Assembly: GCA_023079485.1 (NCBI GenBank)
Contig: CM041092.1
Span: 5,952,627-6,016,626, forward strand
Source: Archilochus colubris
Taxonomy: Eukaryota; Chordata; Aves; Apodiformes; Trochilidae
Direction: 5' to 3'
Length of the DNA stretch: 64,000 bases
Shown: piece by piece, positions 1-14,008 of the stretch
How positions within the stretch are numbered: position 1 is the stretch's first letter
How the letters are laid out: each line of letters starts with the position of its first letter
Made by a program: the position numbers and the translations under genes
Notes under the pieces: generated by a model
The model's database searches: none
Told to the model about the DNA's origin: nothing
The model's input: the letters and a program-made list of their open reading frames with translations, nothing else

Positions 1-3000
1 ATATGACCTTTTCCTAACAATATTTTTTTGTGTGTGTATCTACCCAGCAGACAGAGTAAGGAACTGGTGGATGTGTGGTGTATTATTAACCTGGTGGCAA
101 CAACATTAATAACGTAGAAGGGTGCTTTATTCTACTGCTAGTGCTTGCATCTGTTTCAGAAACATTACCAAGATAATCACATTCTTCCTACATCTGCTTT
201 GCTTTAGCTCACACAGATAATTCAAGGGTAATGCACCTTGTCTAAGCTAATTCTAAATACATGCCTCAAACACAACAAAAAGTGCTTGGTGGGTATTTTG
301 ACCTAATGCACTACATCAAAGCAACCAAGTAAGCTGTAAATGCTTTGAATAGAATTGGACAAAAATTGGCATTTGTCCAGCCATGTATCTGACTGGCAGT
401 TGTTTCAGTTTTAAGCTTTTCCTGTATGTGAATAGATATCAAATTACAGTGCAGTCTCTGAGTTATTCAGGTGCTCAAGTGATGACTGTGCTAAGAGATA
501 AAATATACAATGGACAGTGTGCTCTCAGGTCAAAGACAAGTCCTGGAATTGAGACCCGACCTTCTGAAATAACCTTTCAGTTATCAGGTTATCAAAATTG
601 CTTATATGGGACAAGACTTTTAAGGTGATGGATACAATGAGAAGGAGCTCAGAACCCTCTGAGCCCAGCTTATGGATCCTGAGATGGACTCCTGAAAAAT
701 GAAATAATGCAGATGATGTTTGGAAATGAGGTTAAATGAAATGAAATTGATACACATATTAAATGGTGTACTTAATAAAAAGATAAAATTTGGTGTTCTT
801 TGAAAATCAGCAGAGGTTGCACCTCACCTTACAGCCTTGTTGAAGCTGTGAAGCACACTACACCTATCAAATATTCAAATATTGGTTTGTATGATTAAGA
901 GGTATTAGTCCTGGCCCATTTATACCAGCAGCTTCTGTTAGGTACTGTGATCAAGGAATAATCTAAGATGTCAGAAGCTTGAAATGACTCCATTAGAACC
1001 AGGAAAGAAAAGAATTTATGAAGGCATCATTAACATTTCATTTTCAAACTTCACCCAGATTTCTTGGAGGAACATATGCTGAGAGTCCTTCATTAGCACT
1101 TGGAGCCAAGAGGAGACTTTCTCATCACTGGCTACTGCCTGTCATCTTCTAAAAAGCATGCCAGATGTTTTCTGATAGCTAATACTGCAGTGAGCATCAT
1201 TCCATTCATAAGCTTGATTTCTGCTAATCATAACCCATTTTTACATGTTACTATTCCAAATGATCAGTATGATAAATCCAAGTAAATTCCTATACGTTCA
1301 CCTCACAGACTTGATCAGTAAAGCTTAACTTGTGTTTGACCTGTGTTACATTAAAGTGCCTTTCAACAAAAAAGAGAAAATAAAAATGGGGGTATTTCAA
1401 ACAACTCCTGAGGTTATACAGAAAGCAGAGAAAACCCTGAATCCTTCCTAAAACAAAACCATCTTGTATAGCAGAGATCCCTTATCTTTCAGTGCTAAAA
1501 TACAGAATTGGGCATTTGAAAGCAAAAGCAACAGAAAATGAGCAGGGGAAGCAAGTGAGTTTGTCTACAGTAGGAAAATTACTTAGTGCTATGTAAAGTG
1601 ATCCATGAATTGTATTCTTATTGCACTAATCATTAATGGTCATGGAATTGTAACACAAATATGACTTGAAGAGAGTCCTTGCTTTATGTTGGGGAACTGC
1701 ATCTAAAGACAGGGTGCTCAGTCTCAAGCTTAAAAACTGCTTCAGGACTAAAAACACTTCCTGAATTTGACTTTTCATCTCACCACCATTGAACCACTTA
1801 GTTTTGGGAACTAATTTCTAATTTAGCCAGTATAAGTGTGAGTTAATTTATGCCTATTTTGTTTTTCTCTGCTCTCATTTGTTCATGTCACTACTATTTT
1901 GCTTCCTGCCTTTCTGTCTCTATTGTCTTTACTATTTTGCTATCTGTGTGTTGTTGAGCTCAAGATTTTATAGCATAATTACTGTAATCCTTCACAAAAA
2001 ACCCAATAAGATCCCATCAGTACTTAATAATTTAAATTGAAGGCAGTATGTGATAGGAAAGCTTAAGAAAATTAGTGGTACTGGGATATTGGCAAATATA
2101 ATCTTGTCTGCAAGCTCTGGTGCTGCATTCCTCATGGCCAACAGGAACAAGGAGCAAATCAGGACAAAAGGCTAGAGCCTTCTGCAGCTTGTAGGAAAGA
2201 GATTTTATCGTGTCTTGTTGAAGCCTGCAAAGAAAACACTGCCCTGTCATTGCAAATAATAGGCAACAAATTGATACAGTCATTAGGGAGCTGAAAATGA
2301 GAGGTACAGGAAACAGCAATTAAGCAATTTCAAGCCTAAATCATAACAGCACAAGAGAAACTCCCCAGATGCCTTTGCAGCCTTTCAAATAATCACTAGA
2401 GAAGTTTCTCCAGAAAAAAAAAAAGGAAGAAACAAGAAAGCAAAATCAATGTGTATGCTAAGGAAAACACAGAACCACAACATCAAATTAAGGGGAAAAT
2501 CCCAATGGATAGAAGAGGAAAGGACATGTGAGGACTGCACATTCCTGTGGGACAGCTTTGCAGGAGGAGCTGTGCAGGAGCTGCATGGCCACCTGCCCCA
2601 TCCACAAGTCCTGCTCCTACCCAGGAATCTTTTGCCCTCCTAGGGACTTCTTCATTTCTGCACAGAATTTCTGTTACTGTATCCATGAGGTTCACCTTCA
2701 GTGGGTGATTTGGAGGAGTGGAGGGATCTCCTCCAGGAAGCTTCCCCAAGATCACTGCCTTCCTGGTCCCTGCAGCCTCTCCTCAAGTTTACACCCAGTG
2801 GGTCTGACCCCCTCATCTCAAAACACAGACCCCTTCATCTCAAAATCCCTCCAGATCCAACCCAGCTCATCCAGACATTCTGGCAGCCAAGGAGATGTCC
2901 TAGACAGGAATTTAACAGCACTGCCACCCCTGGTCTGACTCTGCTTGTGATTTTATGTTTCAGTCATCAAAACCAATCCTCTTTCCTCTCCCAGTCCTCC

Positions 3001-6000
3001 AATTGACTCAGATGTACTTTTCTAAGCAACCATGAAAGGGAAATGACTTGGTTTTCCCTGGTAAATTCTGCAGCATAGTTTAATATGGAAGCTCTGAATC
3101 TTTTTGCCTGATGATGAAATCTTAAACATGTTCCTAAACCAACTCCATGACTTTGCTAAGCAGGAGTCTGACTGGGGTTAGCAGTGGCAGATACCTGATA
3201 GTGTGATGTCCAGCATGGCCACAAAATGGAGTTTCTCTTTTGAACTGCAAAGTTAACTTTACATATTCTCAGAAAGCACCAAGTTTTGGGGAAAAGCTGG
3301 ATGTGCAGATGTGCTAATGATGTGGGCAGTATGCATATAAAATGTCTTGCCAGAAATGTGTCTTTTCAGGCCCAGTAACCCACTGGTGCAGTGGAGGTCT
3401 TGAGCATCTGTTTATCTTTACCAGCATGAGCAGAAAGTAATGGAAATGATTAACAAAACCATAAAAGAACCAAGTAGGAGAAAGCTAACTGTGTGATCTC
3501 AGAATTTTAACTCCAGGTAGTGCAATCATCTGAATATCTATTTCTTCCCATTTGCATGACTAATTGACACCTCGTTAACTGCTCATTAGGGACACTGCAA
3601 AGCAGTGCAGAACAAAATGAACACTTTGCAGCAGAGAAGAGGGTCTCTAATTGTGAATTATACTGGAAAGAAAATCAGGTTTTAAAAATACATTTAAGGA
3701 GTCAACCTGTGCTCCATGCAAGAGAAACTGGAGACTGAGAACTTTCTGAACTGGTGCTGGAGCCTGAGCTGTGCTCACAGTGCTGCTCTGCCTTCCATTA
3801 AATTCCAGCCCGTGTATTGTGTCTGGCCACTGATCTGAATAGCAAGAAGCATTCATAAAAAAATATTCAAGCCTTCCTGATGTATTAGTCCACTGGAGTG
3901 GATTTCTTTGTTACTATATAGACATATCCGAAGGCTCAGGTTTGCATGTGAATAAGATTTCAAATCCAGAAATATCCTGTTCTAGTGATGAAGGCTCTGC
4001 TACAGCTGTTGTCTGTAGGTAGCTGTGCTGTGTAAAGAGCAGGAATATTTAATCTCTAAAGTGCCAGCTTTCCCAGGCATTGTAGAAGGAGTAATGCTGA
4101 GGGCAGAAATCAGCAGTGCTCCAGCATCCAGGAATCCAGCTCTTAAACTCCTTCTGAAAGGTCCCCAGGTCCCTTCTCTCTGTGCCTGCAGGCAAATGTC
4201 CCTTGCTTGGAGGGGACCACATGAATGCCAGGGCAGTGACAGAACAAGTACCTTTGCTGGACCACGGTCACCACACAATCCACCTCCTTGGCCAGGAGAG
4301 GTAACAACCTCTCAATGCTCTTGCACATCACAGAAGTGGGATTATAAGATTTTCCTCCTTGTTGAAGCCTGGAACTTCCACTGGGAATTCTGGGCTAAAT
4401 GTAATTTTCTTTCCACGCACCAGAGGGTAATTTGACTTGTTTTCTTGCCTCTTTGTTTTGTCCTGCACCAGCAGAAAGGACAACAACTGATAAAGGGAGA
4501 AAGCAAGAGAGCTGCAGCAGTGATTTTCCATTTTATTTATGGTGATGCTGTGTGGCCAAACGTAAAACTGGATCTTGGTACTGTCAGTTCTGTTGGTTCT
4601 CGATCTCAGGCTGGCACTTCAAAGCTCCCACCACCACCCCTTCTGGGATGCAGGGCCCAAGCAGAGGGATCAGGTGAAGGTTTGCATCCAGGGAACAGGA
4701 CCACTACTCTCAAGAAAGTAAAGGTGAAAACAAACCAGTGAGCAATTTTATAGTTTGTTTTTCTTTGAGCAGACACCTCAGGCTAAATCTTGCTCTCCTG
4801 AAACTGAAGTCAAAGGGATGAGTCCTGTGAATGAGAGAGAAAACTGCAAACTGGAGACACAAAAAAAATCCTCCCAAAGGCAAATATGAGAAATATAATT
4901 ACAGCTGAAAACAGAAATATTTGGCTTCTGTTACAGCCTTTTCAGAGAGGACTCTATTTGCATGAGAGATGAGCAGTGAATCAGAGACTTTTTGATCCAA
5001 GAAAACCTTGCTGAAGGAGACAATGAACATTTCAAAATCAATGGCATGAACAACTAGGAAGGTATCAGTGTCAGTGACAGCCCACTTGAAAAAAGCAAAC
5101 AAAACCTTGTTGTTTGCAACCCAATCAAGTACAGAATCAGTTATATCATTAGTGTTTCCTTTGAAAACAGCTCTTGCAGAAATGCATGTTTTAGTTACTG
5201 TGGTGCATGGACATGCATCTTTTTTATTAGAAAAAAATAGATAAATGAAAAAGCAAGTAAGCAAATACTAAGTGAGAACAATTAAATGACAAAGAAAATA
5301 GAGAATGGTTGCAACTCCTTCTAAACTCAGGGGAGGTGTCGATAAACCACAGGGAGAAAGACCACATAAGTATCATTTCAAATAGAAACAACAGTATTTA
5401 ATGGCATGGGTATGCCTTGGTCTTTAACAAAATAATAAAATTTCTTGCACATTGCTGGAGGAAGCAGCTGCAACACCCATTTGCATCAGCCCTGCAGGTG
5501 TAATGCAAGTATTGCCACACTGGGCTAAACTTCTGATGTCCTCCAGGGACTGCACAGGGGAATGACTTTGATGGATCACAGTTGCACTTGAAGCTGAGCT
5601 AGGAAAGATTACTGTGTCTCAGGCAAAGAGGTTCCACTCACCTGCTTTTTTTTTTTTTTTTGTTCTGATGAGATAATTTTTCTAATTAACCTTGATAACA
5701 TTTCCAGACACACATAAGATGGAAATACATTTTGAAATGGACATTTCAATTTACCCGTGTTTTCTAGGAGTGAATACAGAATTTTAACACCTTGGCTGCC
5801 ATTTGGGAAGCTGAAGCTGAACCTTTTCAACAGAAACAGAAGTTGCTAAAAGAATCTTTGACAGAAATCCATGCTTCCATAGGCACCTATGGGATTTGTA
5901 TATGCTAACTAGATATGGAGAATAATATGAATGAAGAGCAACCTCAAAGTTTTATTCCTCTATTGATGCCTACCAAGGAGGTTGTCCATTCTGTCCTTTA

Positions 6001-9000
6001 CAGGATCTGTAAAAATGTTTAAAAGGCAAAGCATGCCAGGCATAGCATCCTTTCAAAATGTTCCTGATTGGATCTTGGCCATTCACACCATCCCTCCTAA
6101 GAGCACTGAATTCACATGGAAATCATCCTGGAAGCAAAATGAGCCATTTCCCCCTGCTCTCATCTGCTTTGTGCACTTTAAAATTACCTAAGTACCCTGT
6201 GCTGCTTCCAGAAATTTTTCAAAGCTTACCTGAGCCCCTTTGCTCTAGCCTGGGTTTACACCAGCAGTGATTTTCTTCTCTGTGGAGCTGGAAAAGCTCT
6301 GCTTCCTAAAAGGAACTATGACACCTGTAAGAAGGGAAAATTAATTCTCTGTTTACCCTTTCACCACTTCCTTTGGACCTGCTGAGGGTGAGTTGAGGCA
6401 AGTGCTGCTCTGAAAGGCTTTCCCAAGGGGCTTGCTGGAGGCAGTGTTTTCCTATGATACCTGAAAGATGCTAAATCTTGCTCAGGGTGTAATATAAAAA
6501 CTAACATATTTTCTAGACTCAAATGCAATAAATGTGAATTTATTGCTTACCATTGATCATGTTTCTGAGTTTCTCAATGCAATTGTTTAAAAGGAGCTGC
6601 AACATCAATTGCCAAGACTTCATGCAAGCAGAGGAACTGAGGGACAGTAACACAGGGAACATCCTGCCTTTTCCACAGACACTGGGAGCTGAGATTTAAG
6701 AAGGTTTAGTAGGATATTTGGCACCAGCAAAATAGAGTTTAAGGGGGAGCCAATGTATATGAGGGTTTTAAGAAGGCAGCAATTTTAGATATAATAATTC
6801 TTTCCTATCTCTTCAGAGGTTATGCTGGTACTTCTTTACCAATCTGCCTTTCCCTTCCTCAGAGAGACCCTGTTCCAGTTTTTCCTGCATCTGGGTTTAC
6901 TGGTTTGCTGCCAAATGGAGTGTCACCAGCATCCAGGAAACTGATTGTTTCTGTAACAGGAGGCATGAACATTGGGCCTAAAAAAATTGCAATATTTAAA
7001 CAGAGAGGACATAAAATGAGATTTTGGGGTTAAAGATTTGGGTGATCACTTGTTTTTGAAGAAAGAAAACCAGGAATGACATGAGAGTGTTCATCAAACG
7101 TCTCCTACATGTGCAGGATGTGAAGAGTGCAATTTTTGGGCATCATGTGAGACACATCTCTAACAGTAACTCAGATGTGAATCTGAGGTAAATGTGTGCT
7201 GCAAAAAGTGCTTGTGTCATTTCCAGGAGCTTCATAAAGATAGCATGAAGGACTTAGCTATGGGGATAGAAATAGTCTGGAAAACGCAGAAACCATAGTT
7301 AAAGAACTTAAAAAGAACATCTGAGAAGATGAACCTTTTGATAGGATTTAAACTGCCTATGGGATTCAAGAGCTTTAATCAACAAAAGCAGCTTATTCCA
7401 TCACTGTCATGAGCAATAGCAGAAAAGGCATCATCAGTGGAGAACATTGTAGAAAACAATTTATTTGGTTTAATCAACTGTTTAGAGAAAACTGAGACTC
7501 CTCCCTTTGTCTGGTGACCATCTGGATGGATTTTTGCCTTGGAAATCCTGTCCTGAACTTGAAGCAAACAAACATTTGTTCACGTGGCAAGAAAGAAAAG
7601 ATTGAAGCTGTGCCAGAACTGGAAAAGCTGCCCATGCATATCAATATATTTACCTAGAGCAAGAAAAATGTGCTCTTTGTTTCTGGGACATTATCTTTGT
7701 GACCCTTATGAAGGTCTCCTTGACCATAAAGTCAGGGAAAAAGAGATTTATTTATTCCCATATATGACATCTATTTCTACAATGTAAGCTTGCATTCAAG
7801 TTCTGTTCCCAGATTACTCTCACACCATGTTAGAGTCTCTGAGGGTTAATTTTTATGTTCCACAATGAGGTTTTAGTCCCCACAAAAGGAGTTTGGGGCA
7901 GGTAGTAATTCCCTGGGGGAGGAGGTGATGCCCTGGGCACCTGCAGCACAGCCCCAGAGCACAGTGTGGGATTTCTGTAGAGTTTTGCAGGACTGGTACC
8001 CAGTGAGGTGGTGGTGCCAGATGGTCTCCCCTCCACCAGAGCCAGACCCAGGCCGTTTTGGGCAGCTGGCTGTCATGCTGATGGACCCAAAATCATCAGC
8101 TGTCACTGGGGCCCGTCCAAAACTATAAAGAGTTTTGTATATGGTAAAGCCCATAATGGGGAGGAATAATGCAAAGAGGCAGAAATGTTTATTTTCCTCT
8201 TCCTTTATGGTTAGCCATTATGGATTTGGGTGGTACTGTTTTGGCTGGACCCTGGGCAGCCCTGTGCTGCAATATATTCACTCAAACACTCATATAAATG
8301 AGCTGGCAGTTCAGGTGATGGTTGTTTCCCCTTTCAATCTATTTTAACATCCCTGTCTCTTTCTTCTAACTAAAATATCTGATACAAAAAAAAAACCAAA
8401 CAACTTGTGACTGCTAACTATATACACATAAAAACCAGACAGCAACAAAGCTTTTATGCTCTTTACCATTGTTGGTTGTCAGTATTTACTACACTTCTGA
8501 ACCTGCCTCACTGAATGCAGAAAGGCAGGAGGAATGCTGTATTTCATCTTACTTTTTTTCACAGCTTGGGTAAAGTGTAAGTAACATTTCCTATAAAGTC
8601 AGCTAATATGATCCTTCATCTCAGACATGTATAATTTACAAATGTAAAAGCAACAGGTCATTAGATTTATATCAATCCACATGTAACATGAAAAGCTCCA
8701 ATATTTTGGAAGGAGCTGTCACATACTCCACAAAGGACACCAATAAATCATCCCTTGGCTCTTTCATGCACCATCATTGCTGTGGCAGAAAGACAAACAT
8801 GTTTCCTAACATCAAGTGGTTCAAGGCTGCTGTGCTAGTGTACGTTTTGACACTGTGTAATGTGCATTTTTGCAGGCACAAATACAGGTATATCTAAAAT
8901 ATACAGCTGGAAGATTTTAAGTTCAAGATGAAACACCTTGTCCTTTTTTTTATTTTGAAATTGCCTTGAACTGGGAATTACTTTGTGTTAAAATGAATGG

Positions 9001-12000
9001 CAAGCCCTAAAAAATATATGTTAAAATGCTTTCAATTTTAGTAAAATCTTTCAGAAATATTTAGAGCAAGTTGAGAGCACCTATGCAGGCAGATTATTAC
9101 CTTCCCACCAGCACTGCAGAGTCTGAGAGCTGAATTATCAGGAAAGGTCTTTTGCTGGACTTCAGACAAATCACTCTGATGTGCCAAAATTGATTTGGCA
9201 TGAAATCACCAATAAGCCCTCCAGAACACTAATAGCATTAAAGGCGGAGGCCAGGACTGTCAGACTTGTTTGGCTAAAGTTAGACTGATAAATTAGTGGT
9301 TAGGCAGCCCAAATTAAGTCTTCTGCTTCCAGATGTGCTGTGTGTCCATTTGTCCAGCTGAAGCTATTTCAGCAATTGACACAGCTGCATGGGGGCACTG
9401 GGAGTACTGGGGACAAGGGGAAGAGTTTTTTAATGGTTTTGCTTCTCAGTTCAAATCTGCATTCCCAAGCCTCAGACGCTGTAAGAAAGAACTCCAGGCA
9501 GTTGCTAAGCCTCTAGAGTTTTGTGCATTCCTATTTTTTAACAAATCCACAGATCTTGACTCTGAAACACGAATCTTTCACCCATTGGACACACTGGGAG
9601 AGCCCAGCACTCTGAGCAGAGGGCTGACAGATGAAAATCATCAACCTTTTCTCCCAGTTCTCCTTTCAACTCTCCTCTTGGCCTTGGGTGCAACTTCTCT
9701 CAGCCTCTGCTTTCTTGTCAGTGGGCATGATGTGCATTTTCCACACATGCTGTGAAGTTCTCTCACTATATTAATCTGCTTTCCCCGGAGCAAACATTTG
9801 CTGTAGAATATTTCCTATGAAAGTATAGAGCAATTTTCTTCCCCAAGCCAGTTGTATTTATGGAAATTAAGAGTATGAAACAGCATTTGGACCAGGTCTG
9901 TAGGCAATAAGATACATACGTGCTACCTTTGTAACATTTAGGGAGAGGAGCCTTGGGTGACATAAATCTGGTTCCCTTAACTTCAGTGAATTTGACAGAA
10001 TGTCCTTTGGTGGAGCTATTGATTCAGTTCAGCTGAGGTCCAGGCCTCTGCCTCTTCAATAGCAACATTTCCTAAAATGAATGGGAAAAGCAGAGTACAG
10101 GAGCCAAGCAACAGCTCAAGGGAACTAAAACTGTCGTAGCTGATTAACAGAAATGAAAGCTGCTCAGAAACAAATCTGAGTATGAATTTGGAGCACAAGA
10201 ATTAATTGAGAAGGGGATTCTCTTTGTACTCCTTTTAGTAGGTCAGACAGTTTATCCACTAAGATGCCTTTGAAGCTGCCAGCAAAAGAGGCATCGCTGG
10301 AAAGATGAAACAAGCCAGGGAGTGAAGTCATCTGTTTGTTCTAAACCCCACTATTCTGAGCAAATTAGTTGCATGGTGCATAACAGAAGCCTAAGCCAAA
10401 GATGCTCCATGAGCTTTTCCAAAGTAAGGGCTGTGGCAAGGGATGAGCTGGCAGTACCTTTGCAGCCATAGTGTAAGAACAGGGGTTTGCTGCTGAAATT
10501 TTGAGTTTCTGCTTCTTTCTGAGGTGAAAAAGATGGTGATATTGTGGTGACTTGGTAGATGGCTGCTCATATTGCCATGGAGTCAGTGGGAGTTTTTACA
10601 TTGATTTTGCAGGAATGTGGTTCACAAGGGGAAAAAAAAAAAGAAAAAAGCAGATAGAGGCACATGATCAGTAGCATATAGGAACAAGACTGGGACCCAT
10701 GGAGTGACAGACAACAGGAGTAAGGATTCTCACTAATAATATACAGAAAAGTATTTGAGAAAAAGAAAGGTGTAAATGGGTGTTAGCTTTTTTTTCCAGC
10801 TCTTGGTTGTCTGAAGGTATTGTCTGTAGAAAAATTCACTTTTAAGAGCTGCCCCTGTTTTTAGTGCAGAAAGACATTATGGGATGTTTGCTCCTAAAAG
10901 AGCAGGAATAAAAGATATTAAGATCTCACAGTCCTGCTCTTCCTCACCAGAGAGGAGCCATGGCAGATCATGCCATCCACTGCCTCCAACATCCAAACTT
11001 GTACCTAAGAAATCCATCACCTTTTGCTGAGGATTTGTTTATAAGAAACAGGAAAAGAGAATGCAGGCACAAAATAGGGCACATTTTAGAGAAGTAAATA
11101 GTAAAAACCATACTTGTTTGCCCATATTTTTCTACACCTATAGCTCCAAAACCAATAAATGGAGCTTTTTGTCCTGATGCTGTATTATGTTGTATTTATT
11201 GTTTTTTCCAGCCTAAAGTGCTTTGTGTGAGATTAAAAAGCTTCAAGTCTCAGGCCATCTGGCCAACCAAATGGATTTAGTGTACAGGATCACTGCCAGA
11301 TGTATACCAGTTGTAAGTTTAATTTTTGAACATATAAAGTGCCTGGGGGCCTGTGTCTGTTATTCAGGGGAAATAGCATTCCAGTTTTCCAAAAGAATCC
11401 AGCTACCCTTTGAATCTAGGTGTATGGCTTTTTTTTTTTGTCCTTCACATGCCTTAAAGATGTATTTTTTGTTTCTCATAAGGAAAAATTTTGGCAAGAG
11501 AATTTTGCATATATCCTACATGTTCTGTATGTTTGATCACATCTGTCTGACCATATGGAACAGTGAGAAACACAGCAATAAGTTTTCTTAAGGACCTTCA
11601 TTGCAATTGTTTAATTGAAAGATAAAATTTCATGGAGTACTTTGGCTTAATTTGCACTTTATTTATTTATTATCAACTTGGAACATAAGCATATTTTCAA
11701 GTATATAATAGTTTATAATGTCTTGAAAGTGGTATTTAATTGATTTGATTTCATTTAAATGAGCTAATGGAAGATGAGATATATTTTTAGCTTTACAGAC
11801 TGTAAGAAGGATAACGTGCATTAGTGCATGTAATTTTTTCTTTGCAAACGTTCTCTCATTAAAAGGTGTACAGCACATCTGATATAGGTATTGTGAAAAT
11901 GAGGAAAGGTGTGAGCACAAACAGCCCTGGGCTTTGCAAGAAGGTCTAGAGGATTTTGTTCAAAACAGCCCAGCTGAAATCCAGGGTAGAGCAGGATTTG

Positions 12001-13000
12001 GGTGATGGGAAGCAGTGATTTGTGGGTCTGGCTCTCCTGCCATCCACATCAGTGTATTTCTTCCCAGCTGAAATACTCAGGTTGAATTACTTGCTCCTAA
12101 ACAGACCTGAAGGTCCAATGAATCAGAGATAAATGTTCGGAAAGGAAAGACTTGGGTGGCAGGGCAGAGTTATTCTCCCCTGCCTGATGGAGCAGGAAGG
12201 GAGGAGCTGGAGAAAATCAGATATCCACAGCAGCCCAGGGCTTGGTACCCCTGAGAAGTGGGAAAGGGAGCAAAGCCCAGCCTCCTGCACTCCCTGGGTT
12301 TGGCAGCTGCCATCAGAGTCAAACTAAAGTGTGAATAAAGAAAAAGAGGTTTAAATGTCTGGAAAAGGAGAGTGGTGGCAGCCTTGCTAGACATTGCCAA
12401 GAAGCAGAGCCTCTGATAGGAATTCCTTTGCAGTTCCTTTCCTAACACTAAAGCCAAATCTCAGTCTTCCAACAAAAAGCCTTCATTAGCCTTGAAATCA
12501 GTAGGTTTAATTGCATTTCTCCTAGAGATAGAGAAGTTTTGGTTAGCAGCTAAGATCTGTATGTTAGATGATTACTCAGGAAAAAAAGCTTCACGTGGTT
12601 TTGGGTGCACCTTTCAAGTGAAAAGCCATAAAAGAAAAGCTGACACTGTAATTTGTAGTTTATTTTATTCTTGCAAGTAGTTTTCCCTATGATATAAGTC
12701 TTCTTCTTCTCCTGCAAACTCATCCATGGGGTGGGAATCAGGGAAACCAAATAAATAGTAGATTTCATAAAGCAATGAACAGCAAATTGAGCAAAAGGAG
12801 GATTCTGAAGACTAAATCTTTTGTTCAAAGAGTGATTAAAAAGCATTAAGTTGGATGAAGTAAATCTAGAGCTTAACTGCATGAACCTTCCGCCCTGTTT
12901 TTTTCCTACTTGGTTTTACTTGAAGAAATTAAAGGAGCTGGAGAGACCTCTCAAGGGCTGCTGAGAATGGGGCTCTCTTAAAATAATGGTTGAGCACCAT
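1..13000. other. Intergenic sequence, no gene recognised
   Basis: A+T-rich, CpG-poor DNA on the 3' side of HNMT. I saw no recognisable exons, repeat family or RNA gene. The ORFs here (such as 2528-2938 plus, 4899-5264 minus and 9333-9755 plus) give translations with no recognised domain and are in the range expected by chance. Short homopolymer runs occur near 2414-2424, 5645-5662 and 10629-10641. Confidence 0.7.
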
Positions 13001-13992
13001 AAATTGGACAGAAACTCTGTTTTTCCTGGACAGCTGTGTCTGAGAGCAGCAAGAATAAACTGAGCGCTCTTTTCCAGCACAGGACTGGAACAATTCACAC
13101 CCAAAATGTTTGTGCTGTGGGGATTCCTCTAAGCAATGAAATTCTGGCATTTGTAGCCTCCTCTCCCCATGGCTTAAGTGAAAGCAGTTCCTCTGCCCCA
13201 GAGCAAATACAGCTGCAGTTCAGTGCTGCCAGAAGGAAGTGTCAGGGTAATTGCTATTTGCTTTGCATTCAGAATACATTTTTTTTTCTTGTGGTTTTTA
13301 GATTAAATCTGCACAAGATGAGGGCACCCAGCTCTCTCTGGGTATTGTTTGCCTTAAAGAAAACTGTGTGTTTAGGAGAGCAGGAAAGGGCAATAATATG
13401 GAGTGGGAGATATCAGAGGATGCTGTATTGTAGCCATCTGTATGTATCAAGAGAGACTCAAACCCAATGAATGGTCAGGTTTCTGCACTCTGCTTGTGCA
13501 CAGCACTTGGAAATCTATGAGTTGGTTTTTTTTTCCATACTGTATTTATCCAGAAAGACCAAGGGTAGAGGACAGAGTGCAGCTGTAAATGTAAATGGAA
13601 TTGGTACATTATTTTTTCTTACAGCTTTTCTGCATTTACCAACTTAATTGCTTTCTTCTGTTTAGACTGTGATTTTAAGTTAATTGCTAGTTTGATTTTA
13701 AACTAATTGTTAATTTCAAAAGCCCCTCTTTCCAGCCATTTCCCATCATGGGCTCTTTGGTCTGGATGTTTTTGTGTCCTTCCAGTTTGACCTGATGCCA
13801 TTTGCTTTATCTGAAATATTTTTATTTCTGGTCTTTGCTGGCTTTATGAACATGATCCTTTCAATCTTTACTTCTGGAGAACACTGCCCTGGGACATCAG
13901 CTGTGCCCTGTAGCTCTGCCACGTGGAGTGACAGCACGGAGCAATGCAGAGCTCTCCCTGTGCCAACAGCATTAAACTGAGTTATACAGAGC

Positions 13993-14008
13993 AAAAAAAA
14001 AAAAAAAA
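13993..14008 (+). repeat. Poly(A) run
   Basis: A run of about 16 A with no recognisable retrocopy upstream; simple repeat. Confidence 0.8.

Noticed and set aside
9333..9755. 140-codon plus-strand ORF
   Set aside because: No domain or family recognised, no splice or promoter signals; the length is compatible with chance.
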